A stretch of DNA of 64,000 nucleotides from Marthasterias glacialis (Eukaryota; Echinodermata; Asteroidea; Forcipulatida; Asteriidae): positions 14,123,838 to 14,187,837 of the forward strand of contig OU452236.1 in the NCBI GenBank assembly GCA_911728455.2, read 5' to 3'. Both the position numbers and the translations under genes were made by a program. Shown piece after piece: positions 24,101 through 39,100 of the stretch. The notes under the pieces were generated by a model that saw only the letters and a list, made by a program, of their open reading frames with translations, had not been told where the DNA came from and searched no databases. Each line of letters starts with the position of its first letter. Position 1 is the first letter of the stretch.

Positions 24101-27100
24101 TTGTAGTTACACCAGCAGTTGTTGTAGTTTCAGCGGTTGTAGTTACAACAGTAGTTGTGGTAGCTTCAGCTGTTGTAGTTACATCAGCAGTTGTTGTAGC
24201 TTCAACTGTTGTAGTAACAACTGCAATTGTTGTAGCTTCAGCTTCTGTAGTTACATCAGCAGTTGTTGTAGCTTCAGCTGTTGTAGTTACATCAGCAGTT
24301 GTTGTAGCTTCAGCTGTTGTAGTTACATCAGCTGTTGTTGTAGCTTCAACTGTTGTAGTAACATCTGCAGTAGTTGTAGCTTCAGCTGTTGTAGTTACAT
24401 CAGCTGTTGTTGTACCTTCAACTGTTGTAGTTACATCAGTAGTTGTAGCTTCAGCTGTTGTAGTTACATCATCTGTTGTTGTAGCTTCAGCTGTTGTAGT
24501 AGCATCTGCAGTTGTTGTAGTTACACCAGCAGTTGTTGTAGTTTCAGTTGTTGTAGTTACATCAGCAGTTGTTGTAGCTTCAGCTGTTGTAGTTACATCT
24601 GCAGTTGTTGTAGCTTCAACTGTTGTAGTTACATCAGCAGTTGTGGGAGCTTCAGCTGTTGTAGTTACAACAGTAGTTGTGGTAGCTTCACCTGTTGTAG
24701 TTGCATCAGCTGTTGTTGTTGCTTCAACTGTTGTAGTTACATCAGCAGTTGTGGTTACTTGAGCTGTTGTAGTTACATCAGCTGTTGTAGTAACATCTGC
24801 AGTTGTTTGAACTTCAGTTGTTGTAGTTACATCAACAGTTGTTGTAGCTTTACCCGGTGTAGTTACATCAGCAGTTGTTGTAGCTTCAGCTGTTGTAGTT
24901 ACATCAGCTGTTGTTGTAGCTTCAGCTGTTGTAGTAACATATGCAGTTGTAGCTTCAGCTGTTGTAGTAACATCTGCAGTTGTTGTAGCTTCAGCTGTTG
25001 TAGTTAGATCAGCAGTTGTAGCTTCAGCTGTTGTAGTTATATCAGCAGCTGTTGTAGCTTCAGCTGTTGTAGTTACATCTGCAATTGTTGTAGCTTCAGC
25101 TGTTGTAGTTACATCAGCAGTTGTTGTAGCTTCAGCTGTTGTAGTTACATCAGCAGTTGTGGTAGCTTCACCTGTTGTAGTTGCATCAGCTGTTGTTGTT
25201 GCTTCAACTGTTGTAGTTACATCAGCAGTTGTGGTAACTTGAGCTGTTGTAGTAACATCAGCTGTTGTAGTAACATCTGCAGTTGTTGTAAAATCAGCTG
25301 TTGTACTTACATCAGCAGTTGTTGTAGCTTTACCTGGTGTAGTTACATCAGCAGTTGTTGTAGCTTCAGCTGTTGTAGTTACATCAGCTGTTGTTGTAGC
25401 TTCAGCTGTTGTAGTTACATCAGCTGTTGTTGTAGCTTCAGCTGTTGTAGTAACATCTGCAGTTGTTGTAGCTTCAGCTGTTGTAGTTACACCAGCAGTT
25501 GTTGTAGTTTCAGTTGTTGTAGTTACATCAGCAGTTGTTTTAGCTTCAGCTGTTGTAGTTACATCAGCAGTTGTTGTAGCTTCAGCTGTTGTAGTTACAT
25601 CAGCAGTTGTTGTAGCTTCAGCTGTTGTAGTTACATCAGCAGTTGTGGTAGCTTCACTCGTTGTAGTTGCATCAGCTGTTGTTGTTGCTTCAACTGTTGT
25701 AGTTACATCAGCAGTTGTGGTAACTTGAGCTGTTGTAGTTACATCAGCTGTTGTAGTAACATCTGCAGTTGTTGTAACATCAGCTGTTGTAGTTACATCA
25801 GCAGTTGTTGTAGCTTTACCTGGTGTAGTTACAACAGCAGTTGTTGTAGCTTCAGCTGTTGTAGTTACATCAGCTGCTGTTGTAGCTTCAGCTGTTGTAG
25901 TAACATATGCAGTTGTTTTAGCTTCAGCTGTTGTAGTTACATCAGCAGTTGTTGTAGCTTCAGCTGTTGTAGTTACATCAGCAGTTGTGGTAGCTTCACC
26001 TGTTGTAGTTGCATCGGCTGTTGTTGTTGCTTCAACTGTTGTAGTTACATCAGCAGTTGTGGTAACTTGAGCTGTTGTAGTAACATCAGCTGTTGTAGTA
26101 ACATCTGCAGTTGTTGTAACTTCAGCTGTTGTAGTTACATCAGCAGTTGTTGTAGCTTTACCTGGTGTACTTACATCAGCAGTTGTGGTAGCTTCAGCTG
26201 TTGCAGTTACATCAGCAGCTGTTGTAGCTTCAGCTGTTGTAGTAACATCTGCAGTTGTTGTAGCTTCAGCTGTTGTAGTTACACCAGCAGTTGTTGTAGT
26301 TTCAGTTGTTGTAGTTACATCAGCAGTTGTTGTAGCTTCAGCTGTTGTAGTTACATCAGCAGTTGTTGTAGCTTCAGCTGTTGTAGTTACATCAGCAGTT
26401 GGTGTAGCTTCAGCTGTTGTAGTTACATCAGCAGTTGTTGTAGCTTCAGCTGTTGTAGTTACATCAGCAGTTGTGGTAGCTTCACTCGTTGTAGTTGCAT
26501 CAGCTGTTGTTGTTGCTTCAACTGTTGTAGTTACATCAGCAGTTGTGGTAACTTGAGCTGTTGTAGTAACATCAGCTGTTGTAGTAACATCTGCAGTTGT
26601 TGTAAAATCAGCTGTTGTAGTTACATCAGCAGTTGTTGTAGCTTCAGCTGTTGTAGTTACATCAGCTGTTGTTGTACCTTCAACTGTTGTAGTTACATCA
26701 GTAGTTGTAGCTTCAGCTGTTGTAGTTACATCATCTGTTGTTGTAGCTTCAGCTGTTGTAGTAGCATCTGCAGTTGTTGTAGTTACACCAGCAGTTGTTG
26801 TAGTTTCAGTTGTTGTAGTTACATCAGCAGTTGTTGTAGCTTCAACTGTTGTAGTTACATCAGCAGTTGTGGGAGCTTCAGCTGTTGTAGTTACAACAGT
26901 AGTTGTGGTAGCTTCACCTGTTGTAGTTGCATCAGCTGTTGTTGTTGCTTCAACTGTTGTAGTTACATCAGCAGTTGTGGTTACTTGAGCTGTTGTAGTT
27001 ACATCAGCTGTTGTAGTAACATCTGCAGTTGTTTGAACTTCAGTTGTTGTAGTTACATCAACAGTTGTTGTAGCTTTACCCGGTGTAGTTACATCAGCAG

Positions 27101-30100
27101 TTGTTGTAGCTTCAGCTGTTGTAGTTACATCAGCTGTTGTTGTAGCTTCAGCTGTTGTAGTAACATATGCAGTTGTAGCTTCAGCTGTTGTAGTAACATC
27201 TGCAGTTGTTGTAGCTTCAGCTGTTGTAGTTAGATCAGCAGTTGTAGCTTCAGCTGTTGTAGTTATATCAGCAGCTGTTGTAGCTTCAGCTGTTGTAGTT
27301 ACATCTGCAATTGTTGTAGCTTCAGCTGTTGTAGTTACATCAGCAGTTGTTGTAGCTTCAGCTGTTGTAGTTACATCAGCAGTTGTGGTAGCTTCACCTG
27401 TTGTAGTTGCATCAGCTGTTGTTGTTGCTTCAACTGTTGTAGTTACATCAGCAGTTGTGGTAACTTGAGCTGTTGTAGTAACATCAGCTGTTGTAGTAAC
27501 ATCTGCAGTTGTTGTAAAATCAGCTGTTGTACTTACATCAGCAGTTGTTGTAGCTTTACCTGGTGTAGTTACATCAGCAGTTGTTGTAGCTTCAGCTGTT
27601 GTAGTTACATCAGCTGTTGTTGTAGCTTCAGCTGTTGTAGTTACATCAGCTGTTGTTGTAGCTTCAGCTGATGTAGTAACATCTGCAGTTGTTGTAGCTT
27701 CAGCTGTTGTAGTTACACCAGCAGTTGTTGTAGTTTCAGTTGTTGTAGTTACATCAGCAGTTGTTTTAGCTTCAGCTGTTGTAGTTACATCAGCAGTTGT
27801 TGTAGCTTCAGCTGTTGTAGTTACATCAGCAGTTGTTGTAGCTTCAGCTGTTGTAGTTACATCAGCAGTTGTGGTAGCTTCACTCGTTGTAGTTGCATCA
27901 GCTGTTGTTGTTGCTTCAACTGTTGTAGTTACATCAGCAGTTGTGGTAACTTGAGCTGTTGTAGTTACATCAGCTGTTGTAGTAACATCTGCAGTTGTTG
28001 TAACATCAGCTGTTGTAGTTACATCAGCAGTTGTTGTAGCTTTACCTGGTGTAGTTACAACAGCAGTTGTTGTAGCTTCAGCTGTTGTAGTTACATCAGC
28101 TGCTGTTGTAGCTTCAGCTGTTGTAGTAACATATGCAGTTGTTTTAGCTTCAGCTGTTGTAGTTACATCAGCAGTTGTTGTAGCTTCAGCTGTTGTAGTT
28201 ACATCAGCAGTTGTGGTAGCTTCACCTGTTGTAGTTGCATCGGCTGTTGTTGTTGCTTCAACTGTTGTAGTTACATCAGCAGTTGTGGTAACTTGAGCTG
28301 TTGTAGTAACATCAGCTGTTGTAGTAACATCTGCAGTTGTTGTAACTTCAGCTGTTGTAGTTACATCAGAAGTTGTTGTAGCTTTACCTGGTGTACTTAC
28401 ATCAGCAGTTGTAGTAGCTTCAGCTGTTGCAGTTACATCAGCAGCTGTTGTAGCTTCAGCTGTTGTAGTAACATCTGCAGTTGTTGTAGCTTCAGCTGTT
28501 GTAGTTACACCAGCAGTTGTTGTAGTTTCAGTTGTTGTAGTTACAGCAGCAGTTGTTGTAGCTTCAGCTGTTGTAGTTACATCAGCAGTTGTTGTAGCTT
28601 CAGCTGTTGTAGTTACATCAGCAGTTGTTGTAGCTTCAGCTGTTGTAGTTACATCAGCAGTTGTGGTAGCTTCACTCGTTGTAGTTGCATCAGCTGTTGT
28701 TGTTGCTTCAACTGTTGTAGTTACATCAGCAGTTGTGGTAACTTGACCTGTTGTAGTTACATCAGCTGTTGTAGTAACACCTGCAGTAGTTGTAGCTTCA
28801 GCTGTTGTAGTTACATCAGCAGTTGTGGCAGCTTCAGCTGTCGTACTTACATCTGCAGTTGTTGTAGCTTCAGCTGTTGTAATTGTATCAGCTGTTGTTG
28901 TAGCTTCAATAGTTGTAGTAACATCTGCAGTTGTTGTAGCTTCAGCTGTTGTAATTGTATCAGCTGTTGTTGTAGCTTCAGCTGTTGTAGTAACATCTGC
29001 AGTTGTTGTAGCTTCAGCTATTGTAGTTACACCAGCAGTTGTTGTAGCTTCAGCTGTTGTAGTTACATAAGCAGTTGTGGTAGCTTCACCTGTTGTAGTT
29101 GCATCAGCTGTTGTTGTTGCTTCAACTGTTGTAGTTACATCAGCAGTTGTGGTAACTTGAGCTGTTGTAGTAACATCAGCTGTTGTAGTAACATCTGCAG
29201 TTGTTGTAACTTCAGCTGTTGTAGTTACATCAGCAGTTGTTGTAGCTTTACCTGGTGTACTTACATCAGCAGTTGTTGTACCTTCAGCTGTTGTAGTTAC
29301 ATCAGTAGTTGTAGCTTCAGCTGTTGTAGTTACATCATCTGTTGTTGTAGCTTCAGCTGTTGTAGTAGCATCTGCAGTTGTTGTAGTTACACCAGCAGTT
29401 GTTGTAGTTTCAGTTGTTGTAGTTACATCAGCAGTTGTTGTAGCTTCAGCTGTTGTAGTTACATCTGCAGTTGTTGTAGCTTCAGCTGTTGTAGTTACAT
29501 CAGCAGTTGTGGGAGCATCAGCTGTTGTAGTTACAACAGTAGTTGTGGTAGCTTCACCTGTTGTAGTTGCATCAGCTGTTGTTGTTGCTTCAACTGTTGT
29601 AGTTGCATCAGCAGTTGTGGTTACTTGAGCTGTAGTAGTTACATCAGCTGTTGTAGTAACATCTGCAGTTGTTTGAACTTCAGCTGTTGTAGTAACATCT
29701 GCTGTTGTTTGAACTTCAGCTGTTATAGTTACATCAACAGTTGTTGTACCTTTACCTGGTGTAGATACATCAGCAGTTGTAGCTTCAGCTGTTGTAGTTA
29801 CATCAGCTGTTGTTGTAGCTGCAGCTGTTGTAGTAACATATGCAGTTGTTGTAGCTTCAGCTATTGTAGTAACATCTGCAGTTGTTGTAGTTTCAGCTGT
29901 TGTAGTTAGATCAGCAGTTGTAGCTTTAGCTGTTGTAGTTATATCAGCAACTGTTGTAGCTTCAGCTGTTGTAGTTACATCAGCAGTTGTTGTAGCTTCC
30001 ACTGTTGTAGTAACATCTGCACTTGTTGAAGCTTCAGCTGTTGTAGTTACATCAGCAGTTGTGGTAGCTTCAGCTGTTGTTGTTATATCAGCAGTTGTTG

Positions 30101-33100
30101 TAGGTTGAGCTGTTGTAATAACATCAGCAGTTGTTGTAGCTTCAGCTGTTGTAGTTACATCAGCTGTTGTTGTAGCTTCAACTGTTGTAGTAACCTCTGC
30201 AGTTGTTGTAGCTTCAGCTGTTGTAGTTACATTAGCATTTGTTGTAGCTTCAGCTGTTGTAGTTACATCAGCAGTTGTTGTAACTTCAGCTGTTGTAGTT
30301 ACATCAGCTGTTGTTGTAGCTTCAACTGTTGTAGTAACATCTGCAGTTGTTGTAGCTTCAGCTGTTGTAGTTACATCAGCTGTTGTTGTAGCTTCAACTG
30401 TTGTAGTAACATCTGCAGTAGTTGTAGCTTCAGCTGTTGTAGTTACATCAGCAGTTGTGGTAGCTTCAGCTGTCGTACTTACATCTGCCGTTGTTGTAGC
30501 TTCAGCTGTTGTAGTTACATCAGCAGTTGTAGCTTCAGCTGTTGTAGTTACCTCAGCAGTTGTGATAGCTTCAGCTTTTGTAGTTACATCAGCAGTTGTG
30601 GTAGCTTCAGCTGTCGTACTTACATCTGCCGTTGTTGTAGCTTCAGCTTTTGTAGTTACATCAGCAGTTGTAGCTTCAGCTGTTGTAGTTACCTCAGCAG
30701 TTGTGATAGCTTCAGCTTTTGTAGTTACATCAGCAGTTGTGGTAGCTTCAGCTGTTGTAGTTACCTCAGCTGTTGTAGTTAACTTAGGTGTTGTAGTTAC
30801 ATCAGCAGTTGTGGTATCTTCAGCTGCTGTAGTTAAATCAGCAATTGTAGTAACATCTGCAGTTGTAGCTTCAGCTGTTGTAGTTACATCAGCAGTTGTG
30901 GTAGCTTCAGCTGTTGTTGTAGCTTCAACTGTTGTTGTAGCTTCAGCTGTTGTAGTTACATCAGCTGTTGTTGTAGCTTCAACTGTTGTAGTAACATCTG
31001 CAGTAGTTGTAGCTTCAGCTGTTGTAGTTACATCAGCAGTTGTGGTAGCTTCACCTGTCGTACTTACATCTGCAGTTGTTGTAGCTTCAGCTGTTGTAAT
31101 TGTATCAGCTATTGTTGTAGCTTCAGCTGTTGTAGTTACATCAGCAGTTGTTGTAGCTTCAACTGTTGTAGTTACATCAGCAGTTGTTGTACCTTCAGCT
31201 GTTGTAGTTACATCAGTAGTTGTAGCTTCAGCTGTTGTAGTTACATCATCTGTTATTGTAGCTTCAGCTGTTGTAGTAACATCTGCAGTTGTTGTAGCTT
31301 CAGCTGTTGTAGTTACACCAGCAGTTGTTGTAGTTTCAGCGGTTGTAGTTACAACAGTAGTTGTAGCTTCAGCTGTTGTAGTTACATCATCTGTTATTGT
31401 AGCTTCAGCTGTTGTAGTAACAGCTGCAGTTGTTGTAGCTTCAGCTGTTGTAGTTACACCAGCAGTTGTTGTAGTTTCAGCGGTTGTAGTTACAACAGTA
31501 GTTGTGGTAGCTTCAGCTGTTGTAGTTACATCAGCAGTTGTTGTAGCTTCAACTGTTGTAGTAACAACTGCAATTGTTGTAGCTTCAGCTGCTGTAGTTA
31601 CATCAGCAGTTGTTGTAGCTTCAGCTGTTGTAGTTACATCAGCAGTTGTTGTAGCTTCAGCTGTTGTAGTTACATCAGCTGTTGTTGTAGCTTCAACTGT
31701 TGTAGTAACATCTGCAGTAGTTGTAGCTTCACCTGTTGTAGTTACATCAGCTGTTGTTGTACCTTCAACTGTTGTAGTTACATCAGTAGTTGTAGCTTCA
31801 GCTGTTGTAGTTACATCATCTGTTGTTGTAGCTTCAGCTGTTGTAGTAGCATCTGCAGTTGTTGTAGTTACACCAGCAGTTGTTGTAGTTTCAGTTGTTG
31901 TAGTTACATCAGCAGTTGTTGTAGCTTCAGCTGTTGTAGTTACATCTGCAGTTGTTGTAGCTTCAGCTGTTGTAGTTACATCAGCAGTTGTGGGAGCTTC
32001 AGCTGTTGTAGTTACAACAGTAGTTGTGGTAGCTTCACCTGTTGTAGTTGCATCAGCTGTTGTTGTTGCTTCAACTGTTGTAGTTACATCTGCAGTTGTT
32101 GTAGCTTCAGCTGTTGTAGTTAGATCAGCAGTTGTAGCTTCAGCTGTTGTAGTTATATCAGCAGCTGTTGTAGCTTCAGCTGTTGTAGTTACATCTGCAG
32201 TTGTTGTAGCTTCAGCTGTTGTAGTTACATCATCAGTTGTTGTAGCTTCAGCTGTTGTAGTTACATCAGCAGTTGTGGTAGCTTCACCTGTTGTAGTTGC
32301 ATCAGCTGTTGTTGTTGCTTCAACTGTTGTAGTTACATCAGCAGTTGTGGTAACTTGAGCTGTTGTAGTAACATCAGCTGTTGTAGTAACATCTGCAGTT
32401 GTTGTAAAATCAGCTGTTGTAGTTACATCAGCAGTTGTTGTAGCTTTACCTGGTGTAGTTACATCAGCAGTTGTTGTAGCTTCAGCTGTTGTAGTTACAT
32501 CAGCTGTTGTTGTAGCTTCAGCTGTTGTAGTTACATCAGCTGTTGTTGTAGCTTCAGCTGTTGTAGTAACATCTGCAGTTGTTGTAGCTTCAGCTGTTGT
32601 AGTTACACCAGCAGTTGTTGTAGTTTCAGTTGTTGTAGTTACATCAACAGTTGTTTTAGCTTCAGCTGTTGTAGTTACATCAGCAGTTGTTGTAGCTTCA
32701 GCTGTTGTAGTTACATCAGCAGTTGTTGTAGCTTCAGCTGTTGTAGTTACATCAGCAGTTGTGGTAGCTTCACTCGTTGTAGTTGCATCAGCTGTTGTTG
32801 TTGCTTCAACTGTTGTAGTTACATCAGCAGTTGTGGTAACTTGAGCTGTTGTAGTTACATCAGCTGTTGTAGTAACATCTGCAGTTGTTGTAACATCAGC
32901 TGTTGTAGTTACATCAGCAGTTGTTGTAGCTTTACCTGGTGTAGTTACATCAGCAGTTGTAGCTTCAGCTGTTGTAGTTACATCAGCTGCTGTTGTAGCT
33001 TCAGCTGTTGTAGTAACATATGCAGTTGTTTTAGCTTCAGCTGTTGTAGTTACATCAGCAGTTGTTTTAGCTTCAGCTGTTGTAGTTACATCAGCAGTTG

Positions 33101-36100
33101 TGGTAGCTTCACCTGTTGTAGTTGCATCAGCTGTTGTTGTTGCTTCAACTGTTGTAGTTACACCATCAGTTGTGGTAACTTGAGCTGTTGTAGTAACATC
33201 AGCTGTTGTAGTAACATCTGCAGTTGTTGTAACTTCAGCTGTTGTAGTTACATCAGCAGTTGTTGTAGCTTTACCTGGTGTACTTACATCAGCAGTTGTA
33301 GTAGCTTCAGCTGTTGCAGTTACATCAGCAGCTGTGGTAGCTTCAGCTGTTGTAGTAACATCAGCAGTTGTTGTACCTTCGGCTGTTGTAGTTACATCAG
33401 TAGTTGTAGCTTCAGCTGTTGTAGTTACATCAGCTGTTGTTGTAGCTTCAGCTGTTGTAGTAACATCTGCAGTTGTTGTAGCTTCAGCTGTTGTAGTTAC
33501 ACCAGCAGTTGTTGTAGTTTCAGTTATTGTAGTTACATCAGCAGTTGTTGTAGCTTCAGCTGTTGTAGTTACATCAGCAGTTGTTGTAGCTTCAGCTGTT
33601 GTAGTTACATCAGCAGTTGTTGTAGCTTCAGCTGTTGTAGTTACATAAGCAGTTGTGGTAGCTTCACTCGTTGTAGTTGCATCAGCTGTTGTTGTTGCTT
33701 CAACTGTTGTAGTTACATCAGCAGTTGTGGTAACTTGAGCTGTTGTAGTAACATCAGCTGTTGTAGTAACATCTGCAGTTGTTGTAAAATCAGCTGTTGT
33801 AGTTACATCAGCAGTTGTTGTAGCTTTACCTGGTGGAGTTACATCAGCAGTTGTTGTAGCTTCAGCTGTTGTATTTACATCAGCTGTTGTTGTAGCTTCA
33901 GCTGTTGTAGTAACATATGCAGTTGTAGCTTCAGCTGTTGTAGTAACATCTGCAGTTGTTGTAGCTTCAGCTGTTGTAGTTAGATCAGCAGTTGCAGCTT
34001 CACCTGTTGTAGTTATATCAGCAGCTGTTGTAGCTTCAGCTGTTGTAGTTACATCAGCAGTTGTGGTAGCTTCAGCTGTTGTAGTTACATCTGCAGTTGT
34101 TTTAGCTTCAGCTGTTGTAGTTACATCAGCAGTTGTTTTAGCTTCAGCTGTTGTAGTTACATCAGCAGTTGTTGTAGCTTCAGCTGTTGTAGTTACATCA
34201 GCTGTTGTTGTTGCTTCAACTGTTGTAGTTACATCAGCAGTTGTAGTAACTTGAGCTGTTGTAGTAACATCAGCTGTTGTAGTAACATCTGCAGTTGTTT
34301 GAACTTCAGCTGTTGTAGTAATATCTGCTGTTGTTTGAGCTTCAGCTGTTATAGTTACATCAACAGTTGTTGTACCTTTACCTGGTGTAGATACATCAGC
34401 AGTTGTAGCTTCAGCTGTTGTAGTTACATCAGCTGTTGTTGTAGCTTCAGCTGTTGTAGTTACATCAGCTGTTGTTGTAGCTTCAGCTGTTGTAGTAACA
34501 TCTGCAGTTGTTGTAGCTTCAGCTGTTGTAGTTACACCAGCAGTTGTTGTAGTTAAAGTTGTTGTAGTTACATCAGCAGTTGTTTTAGCTTCAGCTGTTG
34601 TAGTTACATCTGCAGTTGTTGTAGCTTCAGCTGTTGTAGTTACATCAGCAGTTGTAGCTTCAGCTGTTGTAGTTACATCAGCAGTTGTGGTAGCTTCACT
34701 CGTTGTAGTTGCATCAGCTGTTGTTGTTGCTTCAACTGTTGTAGTTACATCAGCAGTTGCGGTAACTTGAGCTGTTGTAGTTACATCAGCTGTTGTAGTA
34801 ACATCTGCAGTTGTTGTAACATCAGCTGTTGTAGTTACATCAGCAGTTGTTGTAGCTTTACCTGGTGTAGTTACATCAGCAGTTGTTGTAGCTTCAGCTG
34901 TTGTAGTTACATCAGCTACTGTTGTAGCTTCAGCTGTTGTAGTAACATATGCAGTTGTTTTAGCTTCAGCTGTCGTAGTTACATCAGCAGTTGTTGTAGC
35001 TTCAGCTGTTGTAGTTACATCAGCAGTTGTGGTAGCTTCACCTGTTGTAGTTGCATCAGCTGTTGTTGTTGCTTCAACTGTTGTAGTTACATCAGCAGTT
35101 GTGGTAATTTGAGCTGTTGTAGTAACATCAGCTGTTGTAGTAACATCTGCAGTTGTTGTAACTTCAGCTGTTGTAGTTACATCAGCAGTTGTTGTAGCTT
35201 TACCTGGTGTACTTACATCAGCAGTTGTAGTAGCTTCAGCTGTTGCAGTTACATCAGCAGCTGTGGTAGCTTCAGCTGTTGTAGTAACATCAGCAGTTGT
35301 TGTACCTTCGGCTGTTGTAGTTACATCAGTAGTTGTAGCTTCAGCTGTTGTAGTTACATCAGCTGTTGTTGTAGCTTCAGTTGTTGTAGTAACATCTGCA
35401 GTTGTTGTAGCTTCAGCTGTTGTAGTTACACCAGCAGTTGTTGTAGTTTCAGTTGTTGTAGTTACATCAGCAGTTGTTGTAGCTTCAGCTGTTGTAGTTA
35501 CATCAGCACTTGTGGTAGCTTCACTCGTTGTAGTTGCATCAGCTGTTGTTGTTGCTTCAACTGTTGTAGTTACATCAGCAGTTGTGGTAACTTGAGCTGT
35601 TGTAGTAACATCAGCTGTTGTAGTAACATCTGCAGTTGTTGTAAAATCAGCTGTTGTAGTTACATCAGCAGTTGTTGTACCTTTACCTGGTGGAGTTACA
35701 TCAGCAGTTGTTGTAGCTTCAGCTGTTGTAGTTACATCAGCTGTTGTTGTAGCTTCAGCTGTTGTAGTAACATATGCAGTTGGAGCTTCAGCTGTTGTAG
35801 TAACATCTGCAGTTGTTGTAGCTTCAGCTGTTGTAGTTAGATCAGCAGTTGTAGCTTCACCTGTTGTAGTTATATCAGCAGCTGTTGTAGCTTCAGCTGT
35901 TGTAGTTACATCAGCAGTTGTGGTAGCTTCAGCTGTTGTAGTTACATCTGCAGTTGTTTTAGCTTCAGCTGTTGTAGTTACATCAGCAGTTGTTTTAGCT
36001 TCAGCTGTTGTAGTTACATCAGCAGTTGTTGTAGCTTCAGCTGTTGTAGTTACATCAGCTGTTGTTGTTGCTTCAACTGTTGTAGTTACATCAGCAGTTG

Positions 36101-39100
36101 TGGTAACTTGAGCTGTTGTAGTAACATCAGCTGTTGTAGTAACATCTGCAGTTGTTTGAACTTCAGCTGTTGTAGTAATATCTGCTGTTGTTTGAGCTTC
36201 AGCTGTTATAGTTACATCAACAGTTGTTGTACCTTTACCTGGTGTAGATACATCAGCAGTTGTAGCTTCAGCTGTTGTAGTTACATCAGCTGTTGTTGTA
36301 GCTGCAGCTGTTGTAGTAACATATGCAGTTGTTGTAGCTTCAGCTGTTGTAGTAACATCTGCAGTTGTTGTAGTTTCAGCTGTTGTAGTTAGATCAGCAG
36401 TTGTAGCTTTAGCTGTTGTAGTTATATCAGCAGCTGTTGTAGCTTCAGCTGTTGTAGTTACATCAGCAGTTGTTGTAGCTTCCACTGTTGTAGTAACATC
36501 TGCACTTGTTGTAGCTTCAGCTGTTGTAGTTACATCAGCAGTTGTTGTAGCTTCAGCTGTTGTTGTTATATCAGCAGTTGTTGTAGGTTGAGCTGTTGTA
36601 ATAACATCAGCAGTTGTTGTAGCTTCAGCTGTTGTAGTTACATCAGCTGTTGTTGTAGCTTCAACTGTTGTAGTAACCTCTGCAGTTGTTGTAGCTTCAG
36701 CTGTTGTAGTTACATCAGCAGTTGTTTTAGCTTCAGCTGTTGTAGTTACATCAGCAGTTGTTGTAGATTCAGCTGTTGTAGTTACATCAGCTGTTGTTGT
36801 AGCTTCAACTGTTGTAGTAACATCTGCAGTTGTTGTAGCTTCAGCTGTTGTAGTTACATCAGCTGTTGTTGTAGCTTCAACTGTTGTAGTAACATCTGCA
36901 GTAGTTGTAGCTTCAGCTGTTGTAGTTACATCAGCAGTTGTGGTAGCTTCAGCTGTCGTACTTACATCTGCAGTTGTTGTAGCTTCAGCTGTTGTAGTTA
37001 CATCAGCAGTTGTAGCTTCAGCTGTTGTAGTTACCTCAGCAGTTGTGATAGCTTCAGCTTTTGTAGTTACATCAGCAGTTGTGGTAGCTTCAGCTGTTGT
37101 AGTTACCTCAGCTGTTGTAGTTAACTTAGGTGTTGTAGTTACATCAGCAGTTGTGGTATCTTCAGCTGCTGTAGTTACCTCAGCAATTGTAGTAACATCT
37201 GCAGTTGTAGCTTCAGCTGTTGTAGTTACATCAGCAGTTGTGGTAGCTTCAGCTGTTGTTGTAGCTTCAACTGTTGTTGTAGCTTCAGCTGTTGTAGTTA
37301 CATCAGCTGTTGTTGTAGCTTCAACTGTTGTAGTAACATCTGCAGTAGTTGTAGCTTCAGCTGTTGTAGTTACATCAGCAGTTGTGGTAGCTTCACCTGT
37401 TGTAGTTGCATCAGCTGTTGTTGTTGCTTCAACTGTTGTAGTTACATCAGCAGTTGTGGTAACTTGAGCTGTTGTAGTAACATCAGCTGTTGTAGTAACA
37501 TCTGCAGTTGTTGTAACTTCAGCTGTTGTAGTTACATCAGCAGTTGTTGTAGCTTTACCTGGTGTACTTACATCAGCAGTTGTAGTAGCTTCAGCTGTTG
37601 CAGTTACATCAGCAGCTGTGGTAGCTTCAGCTGTTGTAGTAACATCAGCAGTTGTTGTACCTTCGGCTGTTGTAGTTACATCATTAGTTGTAGCTTCAGC
37701 TGTTGTAGTTACATCAGCTGTTGTTGTAGCTTCAGCTGTTGTAGTAACATCTGCAGTTGTTGTAGCTTCAGCTGTTGTAGTTACACCAGCAGTTGTTGTA
37801 GTTTCAGTTGTTGTAGTTACATCAGCAGTTGTTGTAGCTTCAGCTGTTGTAGTTACATCAGCAGTTGTTGTAGCTTCAGCTGTTGTAGTTACATCAGCAG
37901 TTGTTGTAGCTTCAGCTGTTGTAGTTACATCAGCAGTTGTGGTAGCTTCACTCGTTGTAGTTGCATCAGCTGTTGTTGTTGCTTCAACTGTTGTAGTTAC
38001 ATCAGCAGTTGTGGTAACTTGAGCTGTTGTAGTAACATCAGCTGTTGTAGTAACATCTGCAGTTGTTGTAAAATCAGCTTTTGTAGTTACATCAGCAGTT
38101 GTTGTAGCTTTACCTGGTGGAGTTACATCAGCAGTTGTTTTAGCTTCAGCTGTTGTAGTTACATCAGCTGTTGTTGTAGCTTCAGCTGTTGTAGTAACAT
38201 ATGCAGTTGTAGCTTCAGCTGTTGTAGTAACATCTGCAGTTGTTGTAGCTTCAGCTGTTGTAGTTAGATCAGCAGTTGTAGCTTCACCTGTTGTAGTTAT
38301 ATCAGCAGCTGTTGTAGCTTCAGCTGTTGTAGTTACATCAGCAGTTGTGGTAGCTTCAGCTGTTGTAGTTACATCTGCAGTTGTTTTAGCTTCAGCTGTT
38401 GTAGTTACATCAGCAGTTGTTTTAGCTTCAGCTGTTGTAGTTACATCAGCAGTTGTTGTAGCTTCAGCTGTTGTAGTTACATCAGCTGTTGTTGTTGCTT
38501 CAACTGTTGTAGTTACATCAGCAGTTGTAGTAACTTGAGCTGTTGTAGTAACATCAGCTGTTGTAGTAACATCTGCAGTTGTTTGAACTTCAGCTGTTGT
38601 AGTAATATCTGCTGTTGTTTGAGCTTCAGCTGTTATAGTTACATCAACAGTTGTTGTACCTTTACCTTGTGTAGATACATCAGTAGTTGTAGCTTCAGCT
38701 GTTGTAGTTACATCAGCTGTTGTTGTAGCTGCAGCTGTTGTAGTAACATACGCAGTTGTTGTAGCTTCAGCTGTTGTAGTAACATCTGCAGTTGTTGTAG
38801 TTTCAGCTGTTGTAGCTAGATCAGCAGTTGTAGCTTTAGCTGTTGTAGTTATATCAGCAGCTGTTGAAGCTTCAGCTGTTGTAGTTACATCAGCAGTTGT
38901 TGTAGCTTCCACTGTTGTAGTAACATCTGCACTTGTTGTAGCTTCAGCTGTTGTAGTTACATCAGCAGTTGTTGTAGCTTCAGCTGTTGTTGTTATATCA
39001 GCAGTTGTTGTAGGTTGAGCTGTTGTAATAACATCAGCAGTTGTTGTAGCTTCAGCTGTTGTTGTAGCTTCAACTGTTGTAGTAACATCTGCAGTTGTTG